A stretch of 64,000 nucleotides of DNA, from contig JADFUC010000501.1 of assembly GCA_019722365.1 (NCBI GenBank), forward strand, positions 1,178,001 through 1,242,000, in the 5' to 3' direction. Origin of the DNA: Lithospermum erythrorhizon. Taxonomy: Eukaryota; Streptophyta; Magnoliopsida; Boraginales; Boraginaceae. This document shows positions 24,169 through 36,972 of this stretch, one piece after another. The notes beneath the pieces were generated by a model. That model was given only the letters and a program-made list of their open reading frames with translations, was not told where the DNA came from and made no database searches. Both the position numbers and the translations under genes were made by a program. Position 1 is the first letter of the stretch. Every line of letters starts with the position of its first letter.

Positions 24169-27100
24169 ATTTTACAAATCACCGAAAATCTAATTGGACA
24201 ATTTGTTCGGATCAAAGCAATACAACTTTTGGGCTGTTGGACTTTTCACAATCTATTCGATATTCCATCATTTTAATCATCCTTTTAAGCAAACCAATTC
24301 AAAGACAATGTAAGAAAGATATTCCATCATTGTTAATCATCCTATTTGCGTCTCTTTTGGATTCTGACATGGGCCAGGAAAGTTATCTGCTAACTTTTGG
24401 GCTGTTGGACTTTCACAATCCATTCGTTAGTTCGGTTTCCACTGTCCAATGATGATGTCCTCTTTTCTGGTCCATGGATTTTCCATTTTTATAGTAGAAA
24501 ATACAAGATTGTACACTTGCCCTCATATATTATTTTTCATCGATGTTCTGACTTATTGAATGAATTTAAAAATGTATATATTTAGATAAATTAACATTAT
24601 TAATTAAGTATCGGAGAAAAAAATATGTATATGTCATCCAATCTCTTATGGAGACTCGGAAATGTACGATCATCAATGTAGGAGTAGTAAAAATTATTAA
24701 ATAATAATTAAAATGATTAAAATGACTTAATCGAATTAATTAAAAGCGAGCCACTAAAAAATGACACGTGGCTAGAGTTATACGATCGAATCTAAATTTA
24801 ATACGCCGACCCTCTATGAGGTTTTCGGGAAAAATAAGCAGAATTAAATGTTAAATTAAATTTAGAGTTTAATTAAAAATTACGATTTTATTAGGTTAAA
24901 AATTGACACAGGGAGCTAAATCGAAAACTTCAAAAGTTTCGGGTTGAAATAAAAGGCTCAAAGGAAGTTATGGGGATCAAAATAAAAGGGTCTAGAGGTC
25001 GAGGGGTCAATATAAAGCTATGTTTGGCTGAAAAAGATCAGAAACACTTAACACCACCTCCATCAGAAGCCCGTTTTCTTAGGAAAGTAATTCTCAAATT
25101 ACCAAGCGAGTTCGAATCTTGCTAAAAAATCCAGCCGGTTAAGATCGTGATACGCGAAATTCGCCAAATGATCGAGAAGCAATGTCAAGCGTAGCTTATA
25201 AATATTTATTTGAAAATATCATGTAATTCTATAGGAAAACACATTTGAAAAAAATACGAGGGCGACCTTTGGAAATTCTAAGTTAAATCTTTTTAAGCGT
25301 GAGAAACACTTTGGTGTTGCCAGAGAAAACATCTCAAGGAGTAGCCTAAAATAGTCGTCTAAAATTAAGATTCTGCTTGCCTGAATGTAGTAATTCTTCA
25401 GTTTGAAGCAAAATGCGGTGAATCCGATACAAATTTAAACAGACTGATGAAACTGGGTAAAGAACGATTATTCGTAAATCTTGCATGAACACTGAAAAAC
25501 CTCGAGTTTGATTGTCGAAGTTCCATATAGGAAATACATTTGAATATTCGAGTCCACAGCAACTAGAGTCCGGGTAGGAAGCATTCTTCAGGCCACATGC
25601 GATCGTCGGTGTTATCGACAAGGTTGGGATACTCGACTTCATGCGGTATCGCTATAGCAGCAATGCTAAAGTGCTTTGTGGTACAAAATTAGGCGTAAAT
25701 TCAACTGTGACTTAAATCAAATCCAAGTCAAATGACTAAGAATCGTGCATTGTTTGAAAGCAAATCGAATCCAAGTGTGGCTAAATGCCAAAACAAGTCC
25801 TACTCTAAGCAATAAGTACTTCTTATTTACAAGAAAAATGGTGGTTAGAATAGGAGAGTTTATTCACTTATTCTTAGAATTATGAGGAAATTCATTATAA
25901 TTAACTTGGTGAGGTTGTGAAAGAGTCATGAGAGATTCAAGAGAGAGTATACAACCCAGAGACTTGTGTGGGTTTTCGTGTGAGAAAACATCCGGTTGAG
26001 AGGAGTCGTAGAATAGGGTTCTTGAGTCACAGCAAAAATTTCATGGTATTATTAGTGGATGCAAATGGGGTTGGATGTACGCTTTCCACGATGAGGGACG
26101 AGTAAAATCCTTGTGTCGGTTAATTCGCGTTATTTTCTTTCTATTTGTCATATCTGAGATTAGTGTTGTATCATGCGGTTGGGTTTGTTGTTTGTGCATC
26201 TGGGCGGGATCGAGTTAAGCTGACGAACTTTTCCTCCTTTCAGCTATGTTTAAAATGTCAATTTTATTTCAGCAACTCTCGACTCTCACTTTCACTAGCG
26301 AAATTAGTTTTTGGGTTTTTTTTTTAGTTATGGGTAAACCAATTTCATTGTAATTGATGAAATTAGAAAATCTTTAAGTTTCATATATGAATTTTACAGG
26401 TTTTTTTTTTTTCTGAACTAGGATATGACAATTGGGGCTTTTAAATCCATTGTTAAAATTATAATATGATTCGAATTTTGTCTAGCAATTATTAATTAAT
26501 TTTTTGCTTTTTTGTTATTAGTCTGATTATTATGTATGAGAATTGAGTAGGTTAACAACTAAGTTTAATTCTTAGTAAAATTTTATTCAATATGTAGCCA
26601 ATTCACATTGTTTCATTAATACTAAATAAAAATATTGCTAATTTATTAATGGTTTGATGACTTTGTCTATAAATCAAGATAGAGTGTCACAAATTATAAC
26701 ATGACAATTAGGGCTTTTTAATTCATTGTTAAAATTGTAACATGACAATTGTAATTTCGAGTTTTTAAATTTTTTATGTTTAACTATTTGGGATTAGAAT
26801 GTCAGGGATGACGATTGAGTATAGAGGTTGCTTTGATATCATTATTTAGATGTGAGTTCATCTCATTCTTATTTTTCAGTTCCTTTATCCTATCCAAAAG
26901 TTGACTTGATTTTTTATATTTTACGTTCTTGATTGCATGAAACATACTAGCTTGTCTTTGTATAAGTTGTATTTCTTCAAGAATGGATTTTTTATTCTCT
27001 GACATATCTTATTTCTGCAGATATTGGAGTTCACATGGAAACCCTATAACAATGGACTACCCGTATGTGGTATGTCAACCTCTAAGAAGTGATATTCTAT

Positions 27101-28580
27101 GTTTATTTGTTCAGTTATTTTATATATCGTTTCTTAATTTTGATAAGAAAAAACATATTTATAATACTTAGATACCGTTTGAGTTTGATTAATGAATACG
27201 TTTGAAGCTAGTCACGTTCTCATGAGAAAGATTAGGGGTGATGAGTGTAGGCCTTCTCTGAAGTGAATTTGTACTTCTCTACCATTTCTATAGTTCCAGT
27301 CTGGTATTATCTTCTGGATTTACTATTAATGAGTTGATAGATAATGTGGGGATTCTCAACCATCTCTTAGAATTGTGCCATGTTCAGGAAATATCGTATC
27401 TCAGATAAATTTATAATTATTTTTGTATTACGATCCTTTCATGTGAGTATTTTGACCCTTTTGAGCTATAACTTATGAGTCAATTTCATTTCTTATTTTA
27501 GTATACTCAAGCAAGTGTAGGCAGGTTCGTCATGTATTAGCTCTAATTTCATTTCTTATTTTATCCAATTTGATTTGACTGATCTTATTGTATACTTTGA
27601 TTGTCTTTCTCAAGGTACCTGATGCATCTAGCACTAGTAGGCAGGTTCGTCATGTAATAGCTCCGATTTTATCTGTCGATGCTCTTAATAAGGTATGTTG
27701 TCAGGTATATGATAGTTGTATATGCGATGTTTACTTATTTTTATTTGATATAAATTGTAATGTACATGGAATAAATATGTAGAATGGTTTAAAGGTTAGC
27801 TTATTGGTGATGAAATATCCAAAGAAGTTGCTTAAGGAATCTTGGTAAGTAAATATCCTAAAGAAAAAGTTGTTAATATGTCTCTATGTCCAAATCATTG
27901 AAAGTTATTTTTGGAGAATGCTATATGCCTATGATATATATTAAGTGGATTAGGAGAGAACGCCTTTAATGTTGAACAAGCAACCAATAACTTTCTGGCT
28001 TGGCTAAAGAAAATGTATGTATATGTATAATAATATATTAATTTCAATTGACCAATAGTATAAACAACTAATCAATTTAAGTACTTTATTTTTATAGGTC
28101 ATTGAAGCTTAGAAGATGTTACAAGGATGAAGAAAAATATAGGTTTTAAAACTTCAAAGTGTGTTATTAGTCAGTAACTTTTTTGTATTACGAGATATGA
28201 AGTTTTATTTGCCATTAACTTAGTTTAGGTTTCGGATGTAACATTTTGTTATGTTGGATTTATTTGATAAATGGTTAATACAAGGTTTTGTTATGAATGA
28301 TTTATTACATAAATGATAATGTTATATTGAACGTTATTGAATATCATTAGGTTTATTAATTTATGTTTTTAATATATATTTTTATAATTACTTATTTATT
28401 ACGATGTAAAGGACGTAACAATTGTATATTTAGTTTACATGATATTATTTGTTACACCAATCACGAAGTAACAATTGTTGAATGTGGGAGAGATCATATA
28501 TATTTATTCTGTGATCATGATGTAGCAAATGATGTTTTATTACATTGTAAGTGTAATAAGATTTTGTTCACGAATATGTA
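24169..28580. other. gene-poor AT-rich region with short local duplications
   Basis: No gene found. Local duplications seen: AACTTTTGGGCTGTTGGACT at 24224 and 24392; GATATTCCATCATT at about 24260 and 24318; a diverged pair around 26425 and 26700 (ATGACAATTRGGGCTTTTWAA); and GTAGGCAGGTTCGTCATGTA at 27517 and 27637. Exon-like pieces with AG and GT borders occur near 27000-27070 and 27615-27690, but their translations match no family I know and they do not connect. Confidence 0.5.
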
Positions 28581-28740
28581 AGGTATAACGAGCATTTGTT
28601 ACGATTGAAGCGGCGTAAAAAACGCTTTGGTGTAAGCCTCTTTTATTGCTACGGTAGCGTAACAAAGTGCTTTCATTGCGTTTTTTTTTTTCCTTTTGCT
28701 ACTATTTCTGCTTTGTAGCAATCGTCCCCTTTGTAGTACA
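28581..28740. mobile_element. possible CACTA-type transposon terminus
   Basis: Repeated short motifs (GCGTAAAAAACGC, GTAGCGTAACAAAG, GTAGCAATCG, TTGTAGTAC) accumulate toward 28738. Read on the minus strand the edge is TACTACAAAGGGGACGATTG, close to a CACTACAAA terminus with its first base lost. Related TAACAA motifs extend left to about 28400. No partner end or transposase was identified. Confidence 0.3.
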
Positions 28741-28749
28741 AAGACCGTG

Positions 28750-29707
28750 TGTTAGAATCTAGTATGAATTTCATTTGTGATTAAACACCAAATTCATACA
28801 TCCGGATCCTCAAAATGACATAAATTAATCTAAAACTTTTATAATATGATATAAAAGATACGAGGGAGTCTTACATGCCGGCGGAAGATAATAAAAACCA
28901 CCCTTGAAATCGACTCCACATATGAATCCCCTTTGAAATCCTTCTCCAATTATTTGTCCCAACACCAAATAGGTGTTCTCACAGAATTGCGGACACCGGG
29001 AGGTTGAATCCCACAACTTGAGTTTGCTAGAACTAAGGGATTGGATGAAAAATCAAGAGAAGAATTTTCAATTCTTCCCTTGATGTTTTCGGCCATTAGA
29101 GAGGAAGAGGAGGAGGCTAGGTTTTCATGAGGTGAAAACCTAATAGCGTAAGCTTATATATGTCTAACACAAGTCAGAATAGGCTTGTGGGCCGACTGGT
29201 TGAATTTAATTAATTCAAGTAAAATCAAGCACTAACAAGTTGTTGAATGTATGAAGTTACTGTAAGCTCAACTAACTTGCTCAGATTAATTCAATTGACT
29301 AATTAATTAATTCGGGTTCATCCAATTTATATTTTACATTATCAATGTAAAATTCCCAATTGAGAATATTCGTTGATTACAATCAACTCTCAATTTAGCA
29401 AATGTAGTTTAATTTCATACATGAAATATAATTCAATACACTATATGTGTGTGACCTTCTAGGCTCAGATAATAGTAAGTTGTATAATAATAATAATTGA
29501 CCAATTACTATTATTATAACGATTAATAGTGAATCCCATCGATGGATTCCTTAACCCCTTAAGTTATCATGAGAACCAGCACTAGTAATATACAGTACTA
29601 AAGTGAACACTGAGTTCGATGTCATTGACAACCCGGTAAATGAATTGATACAATTATCATAGCGGACACTTAATAAAAGGGGAATCAATTTTCATTGATT
29701 TCCAACA
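28750..29707 (-). repeat. solo-LTR-like block
   Basis: About 958 bp bounded by TGTTAGAATC on the left and TTTCCAACA on the right, so on the minus strand it reads TGTTGGAAATC to ATTCTAACA, the TG...CA form of a Copia-type LTR. The interior has LTR-like character with no coding potential. Neither a polypurine tract nor a primer-binding site adjoins it, and no target duplication is evident, so it may be a solo LTR or a truncated element. Confidence 0.5.
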
Positions 29708-31350
29708 CGATATAGTACAAAGCAAAGAAGGCGTACATTAACTTCAATAATTTGCTTTTAAATTAATCGCGACTTGAAGCTGGGGTTATCCCAATCAAGT
29801 TCCACGAAGACAAGTATCGTATCGAGTCTGGTCATGAAAACCAAGTAGTACCCAATTTCTTTAAGTTCGCTTCTGGTGAAGTCGGCAGGTAATAAAACAC
29901 AGGTCAATGCGCAAACACTTGCGGTAAAATCAATCGGTCGGCGTAGGCCAGGAGGTCAAATTAGAACCCACGGCATCGAGTGTTGGCCCAGCCGCAGGAG
30001 CCTGCGCACAAGGCTCCGAGGCTGGGACCATATTCAAGTCGGACGATCTCGAGTCCATGAGACTATGACACAAATCCAACTCAAATCAAGTCAAATCGAG
30101 GTTCAAGTCGGCTCGAATCAAGTCGGGCTCGTACGAGCAAGCGAACATCTCATAAATCGTCGCTAAGCGGCTTAGGAATCTATAGTTTGGACAATCGATC
30201 CTTTTTCGATTTGATAAGCCTTGTCTGTGAGAATTTTCCTTCTGATTAAATTTTATTTTGTACCCCTTATATAAATAATAAAAATTCTCTTTCATTACAA
30301 TCAATTCCAACTTCATTATTACATGCCCAAAATGTAAAGATATAAAGTTAACAAATCAAATAATTAGTACATACTAGCTTACAAATACATACATATGTAA
30401 ATTCAGTTAACAAGATTACAAAATTAGTTTATAAGAAAAACATTTAGAACAATGTTAAATATATTCAAGTTGTAAACTCATTTCCTTCAACTTCATCCAA
30501 TGATTTATAAGGAAAACACTATTAGAATCATGAAATTATTTAAAATGAATTAAACCTATATTATAGGTGTGATCAGTTCGTTTATTTAGCCATTTAGGTT
30601 AATTTTTTTGAAATTATTCAAACATATCGTTGCAATTCAAAAACAAATTAAAGTTGAAGCAAATCATTGTGGTTCAACGATCCGTTTTAGAATCTTCATA
30701 TCAATATATCCTTAATTACCTATCTAAGTAGTTTGTGATCGTAAAATTATATTCTGACACATAATGAAGATTTATAGTTATTTTTTAACTATTATCCATG
30801 ATGGTTTCTCTCTATCATATTTATCCTATTATTAAAATTTGAATCATTAACATACATTTTGGTTAGAGGTGAGTAGGTGACTCGTATACATACTAATTTC
30901 ATTGTCAATTATGAAGACCAAGTCGAACTCACACAAATACTCTTCTACCTAGAAAAACAGTTGGATTACTTCACACATTGGACTCACATATACAATATAT
31001 GGTCTAAATCGTATGCCCACATTGGCCACATACACTGAACTACTAATACTAATCAAAGTAATTGTAAAATGTTCCAAATAATTCAGAAATAAATGCATAG
31101 TACTCAGTATAAAGATCATCGTAGCACACAAAACAGTTTCTGAATCAGAGTTAATCAAACTACAAATTCTTTCCTCTGCCCATAACAAAGTTAATATGTA
31201 TTTCTTTCATTAAAAGTTCCCCAACAAGTAAAACACTGGGAAGGAAACTAATAGACAAGCCTAGTAGAGAGACAAACATATAAATACACTTTCCTCTCTA
31301 CATATACATACTAACATAAACATGCATGCATGCATGCATACATTCAATAA
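29708..31350. other. spacer with GC-richer retroelement-like patch
   Basis: The stretch 29870-30170 is richer in G and C and carries repeated CAAGTC, AATCAAGTCAAATCGAGG and GGCTCG motifs. It may be a leftover of a retroelement, but no domain is readable. From 30180 to 31350 the DNA is AT-rich with nothing recognisable except a GCATGCATGCATGCATGCAT-type run near 31322-31340. Confidence 0.4.
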
Positions 31351-31662
31351 CTAGAACCAAATTGCTCTGGCATCAATGAGCTTCTGCTTCAAAGAACCAT
31401 CAACATGCAGAGTGATGACATCTTTAGCAGAACCTACATATACACCACCAATAAAAACAGCAGGAACAGAAGGATTATTGCACCCTAATCCGCGCAACGC
31501 CCATTCGATTTCACGTCCATTTACATCTTTATCAACTTCATAAATTGCAGGGCTTGCTCCAAGTTCATAGAACAAGGCCTTGATGCTATGACACATGCAA
31601 CATGAACTCTTGGTGAAGATCACTGCAGCTTTCTTTGATGCCAACTCTCTTACTCTATCCAT
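31351..31662 (-). CDS. CC-type (class III, ROXY) glutaredoxin, CCMC active site
   Basis: Single-exon gene, 103 aa. AVIFTKSSCCMCHSIKALFY carries the CCMC active site at residues 21-24. The glutathione-binding part VPAVFIGGVYVGSAKDV and the helix ITLHVDGSLKQKL follow. It ends DARAIWF, an ALWL-like C-terminus of the kind needed by many ROXY proteins to bind TGA factors. It is a paralogue of the CCIC glutaredoxin at 14650-14958 on the same strand, but the two differ in active site and C-terminus, so the duplication is not recent. A TATA box lies 121 bp upstream of the ATG. Expected location is cytosol and nucleus. Exact family member not assigned. Confidence 0.95.
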   Translation of the reverse strand: MDRVRELASKKAAVIFTKSSCCMCHSIKALFYELGASPAIYEVDKDVNGREIEWALRGLGCNNPSVPAVFIGGVYVGSAKDVITLHVDGSLKQKLIDARAIWF

Positions 31663-31782
31663 TTCCTTGGAAGTTTTTTTATTGTAGAGAAATTAAAGAA
31701 TTGAGGATGATTGGAGACTATCCAAGATTGTAGAAAATGAGATTGTGTTGTGTTGTTGCTCATTCAGGGTTTTAGCATCCGT

Positions 31783-31790
31783 TATTTATA
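31783..31790 (-). promoter_or_regulatory. TATA box of the CCMC glutaredoxin
   Basis: TATAAATA on the minus strand, 121 bp upstream of the start codon, followed by an AT-rich leader. Confidence 0.6.
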
Positions 31791-34700
31791 GAGGGGTCGT
31801 TGACATTTGCGGATTACATATGAATTATTGGGTTGCTAGAAAGGGAAAGATAAACAGGAAAAAAATATACCTGCAAGAAATGATGAAAAAGTTCCTTTTA
31901 GATCAGATATTTGCATGGATAAGAAAAATTCCTTGAGAATATCTGCTGGATGGTGACCTATTTCTTTAGTATATTGTTCTTATATTCTATGAACAAGTTG
32001 GGAATATATATGGACTAGTTGATGAGGTAGTTCAGTAGAGTAATATCTCACACTTAAAGCTCTTATTGAGGTCTTGAGTTGAAGTCATCATGATTGAGGT
32101 GATCGAGGATTTATCTTTCACTCGATCCTCCAACCCCATGGACTGCTCTCCAATTACGTATCAATATCTTGCTTCTAATATTATTGTAAGATCTCAAATA
32201 TTACTCATAACTTAAAGACTAGCTAATGTGAACCTATCCCTACTAGTGAGTAGAGGATCGCCATTGAAATCAATTAGAGACCGATTTTTAATATAGGTAA
32301 GAGACATCTGTCATATAAGTGGTATCAACTTCCGGACCATATAATTAATAGCAGATTTATCTTCTCTAGAATTCTTGAGTTATCTGTCATAAAGGTTAAG
32401 ATTGGTACTGAAATAAAGTTGGGAATATATCTATGTGTTAAGTTCTCAAATCACAACTTGTCCAGCAATCCGTACAGCCTAATTAAACAAGCTAAGTGTG
32501 CTTGGTAATAATAATCTTAGTCTACAGAGGAAGAATAGATTCGGATTAGCAATTTGGGTAAGGGGATTTGCTTGTTTCATTTCTTCCACCTCTCGGTGAT
32601 TATGTGTTTATCTTTCTCATCAATGTTCAATTGAGATTTTTTCGAGGTCTATGGTCAAATGTATCATTTTACTTAAAAAACGTATTAATTTATATTAGTA
32701 TCATGTATTTATTTGAACTAGTAAGTCTATCTACCAACCTACGTACTTAATATTTGTGAAAGTTATTATATTATGTATGTACGTACTGATATTGATATTA
32801 GTAGGTAGTTATTATATTATGCATACCAACTTTAATAAATTAATTGATAAAATGGTTTCGGATAGTAAGAGTACGAGTTGTCGCGATATTAGAAACGAAG
32901 CGTTAGTTTGGGCCAGTTTATGATTATGTCATTTATCGAGAATAAAAGCTATTCACGATTCTTGAATTGTGGGGCCAAAGTCTGACTTCATTATCATTAT
33001 GCAGGTAAATTTGACAATTAACTCAACTTTAATACACCAAATATAAATTAGATAACCATTTTTGGATGCACGAATTTTATTATAAATAACAACCATATAA
33101 TATTCATGTTTGTTGAAATTACTTATAGGAGACTGGATAAACCACAATTACTAACATTATTTAAAAAAATTATTAAAAGAAGCTTTTGATGGTGCGAGGA
33201 AAATGGTAAGAAGTGGCTTTTGAAGGTGCGAGGAGGGGAGGGAATTGAAGGTGGAGATTTAGGATTACATACTCGTGTTCTTTGTCGGAAGAAGAATTAA
33301 TATTTCTTAGTTTAGCACTTAGTTGTTTTTAGTCGTTTGTATATAAATTAAAATAGTCAAAGTGCATTGAAAATGTAAATATTATTTAATTGAAACTATA
33401 TAATTGGTTGGTTAATAATTTAATAATAAAAAGGTAATTAAAAATGCGTTGAAAATGTAAAATTACATAATTTTTATGTTAGAAGGATAAGTATTTTTAA
33501 AAAAATTGATGCTAGAGATAGTAAAGAAACGGAGAGAGTACTCCGTCTTAATGGAATTGGAGCATGAGAAATTTCACTCTTTAGATTCTATACATACAGA
33601 ACTCATGATGTGACTTTAGAGGAATTCATATTTATTCTTCAAGGAATATCAAAAGATTATTAAATGGAAAATTATTAAAATGTGAGGTTTCCTTTTTTCC
33701 ACTTCATGGTGATGCCACCAAAAAGTTCCATGCAGTACATGTTGATGGAGAATCAGTATCCAGTAGGTTATATATAGTAGTTGCTATATTCTTAACTACC
33801 TCAATATAAATGGAAGTGCGGATCTTAATTTATGTCGGACAAATGTATGTTCCATTCATCTCGATTTAATGGGAAGGTTTTATTTAATAAAAATAATCAA
33901 TCTAATTTTAATAAATAATCATCATTATAACTTGAAGAATCATCCACGCACCAAACACTTATAAATTATAATAATATGAAACAAGATCAATTTAGAGTTA
34001 AAATTATTTTTTTAAGTAATTAATCCAACATTTGTTCAATTAATGAATTAACTATAATATATATCGAAAAGTAGTATCCGAATTTTCGAAATATCTTACA
34101 CAATTTTAAATATCATATGGTTGCAATTCAAAAAATCCATAATCTGATGATCTTTATTGGTAACAATAAACTTGATACTCACCCACCCAACCTCCATCCT
34201 CTGCTGATGTGGTAAGATCAGATAAGAGCTCTACACAGTTTCTTGCCTCTTTCTGTCATGCTCATGGCAGAGGAGAATAGCATCAGAATCAGGCAATAGT
34301 ATAAGAGACACTAAATATCAGCTAAGAGATTTTACCTGCAATTTATACTACAAGTACATATAAGCCTTCGGATTCTTGAAATAAGTGATAATCACAGTCG
34401 AAAAGTGTTTTATTAAAAAGTTATTAAATTAATGAAAAAAGTAATAAAAAATTTTTCTGATTTTGATGTGATGTAAGATTATTAGCAAATGAAATAAAAG
34501 ATAAGGAATGATGATAATAAATTTTGTAAGAAATTTGATACATTAAGTTGCGTGAAAAAACAAACAATCGATTATTTTGAAAGCAAAATTTTTGGGTAGA
34601 TGATAAACATTTTGGGGGCAGAATGGAGTATATAATTACGGAGTATTTCATTATTATTATTGTAGCTGAGGATATGATGAATATCTAATTTATGCTGTGT

Positions 34701-36379
34701 ACTTCATATAATCCAATAATACAGTACTCCATATTTTCATTTCCAACTACAAATAATATTTAATATATATGTTCGTGATATTATAAATATGCAACTATAT
34801 ATTGCAAATATGTAACTTTTAGGGGTCATGGCCTAGATATTGCCCACTATGCTCTATGCATGTGTTGTAACAAGCTAAGCGCGGTCATGTTTTCAGAATT
34901 TCAGTAGTCTTATTAATAGAACATTATTATTAGGTGTAAAATATGTGGTTAACATCTTTTTCCACTTTTATATGTCTTATTTTAGGTATCAATTTTATAC
35001 ATGTTGTATTAAAACTATCCATAATCTTATATATGATATAGTTTCAAATAAAATTGTGAGATGATAATAACGAGGCACGTTGAGATGACAATCAATTCCT
35101 AATAAATATTCTACATTTGTACTCTTGACAACCATGCATCTAGGGATGAAATGAATCTTCTTGCAACTTTATTTTCATGCCTGTGACTCTTGATAATCAT
35201 CAGCAACCTGTTACCAAATTCTTCACTGAAATGCTGACAACACACATGTCAGCTGGAATTTGCATAGTAGATAGAGAATCCCTCGAGGAATTGACATTCT
35301 TTCATAATCTGAACCCTTCACTTTCGGTTTTACATTCTGATTCCATATATATGAAAATCATGGCCTTTTATTCATCCTCTTAAAATTTTCAGAATCTGTT
35401 GGAAGTTATTTGTCGACAATAATCAGGTGGAAGTACAGTGACCAATCAAACAGTATCTAGTCTAATCATCATACCCATTGAATTGGAATTAAGGTTACAT
35501 TTTTGTAACATATCAACTTTCTTTATTTTTTATGCAACTTGAAAAAATTGTAAAGAATACAACGTGGGATGATCTAAACTGATTCCCGTTTGCCCCTCAT
35601 TATATCATGCGTAACAACGTGAGGAGTTATCTTGAATCTTCTGAGAGATTTATAAGCGTAAGTCTTCTGAGGTTAAAATTGTCGTCTTTTTGTTAATAGA
35701 TTAAACAAAAAACAAAATTAAAAATATAAATGCATCCCATTCATTTTTGAATTCACCTAATTTTTATATCTCATCCTCAATTTGATTCATCACCAATAAT
35801 CCTCTAATTAAAGCCCCCTTATTTGGCCCCAATTCATTATCAAAATCTTTATTCTTCCCAAATCCTAAAACAAACCACCAAAACTCACTAAATTTTGTAA
35901 GAAATAAACAAAGTGAAATTTGGGAATTATTAGAAGGAAGATTGCAAAGATTAAGAGAAAAAATGGAGAAGAGAATAATCTATTTAATAAAAAATTTAGT
36001 TTGCATGTTGTTTTTTGCAGTGGTTTGATTATTTAACACATGACTATTTAACAAAGCATGTTGTTTATTAATTAAAAAGCCTCAAATTCATCTATATATT
36101 ATTTTTTAATTCCATAGTGTTAGAATTATTGGGTTGGTGGAATTTGAACTATGTTTTTTTGATTATTTTATGTTGATTGTTAAAATTTTAGGTGAATAAT
36201 GGTGTTTGATACTTTGTTCTATGAATGTGTTTGATGGGTTTTAACTTTTATTTTGTGTTGATTGTTAAAATTTTTATTTTGTCGGCGATTGATAAAATTC
36301 ATGGAGTTTTGTAATCTGTTTCAAAAGCTTATAATGTTATCCAGATTTTATTCCATAAATACCTGACTATAACTAGTCA
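31791..36379. other. gene-poor AT-rich region
   Basis: Long intergenic stretch. GTGGTATCAACTTCCGG near 32321 looks vaguely like a Copia primer-binding site, but no LTR or coding domain accompanies it. A partial MITE-like string (GAGAGTACTCCGTC) lies near 33534. No ORF has recognisable features. Confidence 0.45.
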
Positions 36380-36972
36380 TATCCATTTTTATCGAAATGA
36401 ATCCTAGATTATGATCTTGTGCGTATTATTATTGAAATGAATCATTCTTAACTTGGTCAATCTACATTCTTATTGTACTTTTATTATGTTTAAATGCGCA
36501 TATATATATATCTTTGTGTTAGTATAGATGAGTTATTATGTTGCGTGCCTCTATATATTTTATCATGTCTGTAATTCACCGTTGCTCATTACCCGTGATA
36601 TTCATCTTGTCAAAAGAAATATTTGTATTGATTGTTAAAATTTATGGATTTCTTTAGCACATTAAACATAATGCCGTGGTATCCATTTCATTCTATGAAG
36701 CTGGCATAGCAAACCTTGGTGGTATCCATTTTTATAAAAATGAATCTCCGATTATGATCTTGACACGTATTCACGTAATTGTGAATACTGTTCTTATTGA
36801 ATTCATCTATTGCTATTGTACTTCTAGTATATTTGCATCCCGTATATGTATAACATGATAGCTATGAATGAAGAATTATTATGTTTTAAACACTTATATA
36901 TATGTTTTATCGTAATCTGTAATCCACACCACGTTGCTCGTGTCGCTGGTATTCATATTGTCAAAAGAAATA
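36380..36972. repeat. diverged tandem duplication, two units of about 250 bp
   Basis: Unit 1 (36380-36622) and unit 2 (36722-36972) share, in order, TATCCATTTTTAT, AATGAATC, ATTATGATCTTG, CTTATTG, GTTTTATCGTAAT-like and TCTGTAAT, and end in TTGTCAAAAGAAATA. The offset is about 342 bp. The units are clearly related but well diverged, and no coding function is visible. Confidence 0.65.

Noticed and set aside
32310..32345. GTGGTATCAACTTCC considered as a Copia primer-binding site
   Set aside because: No LTR ends directly before it and no gag follows.
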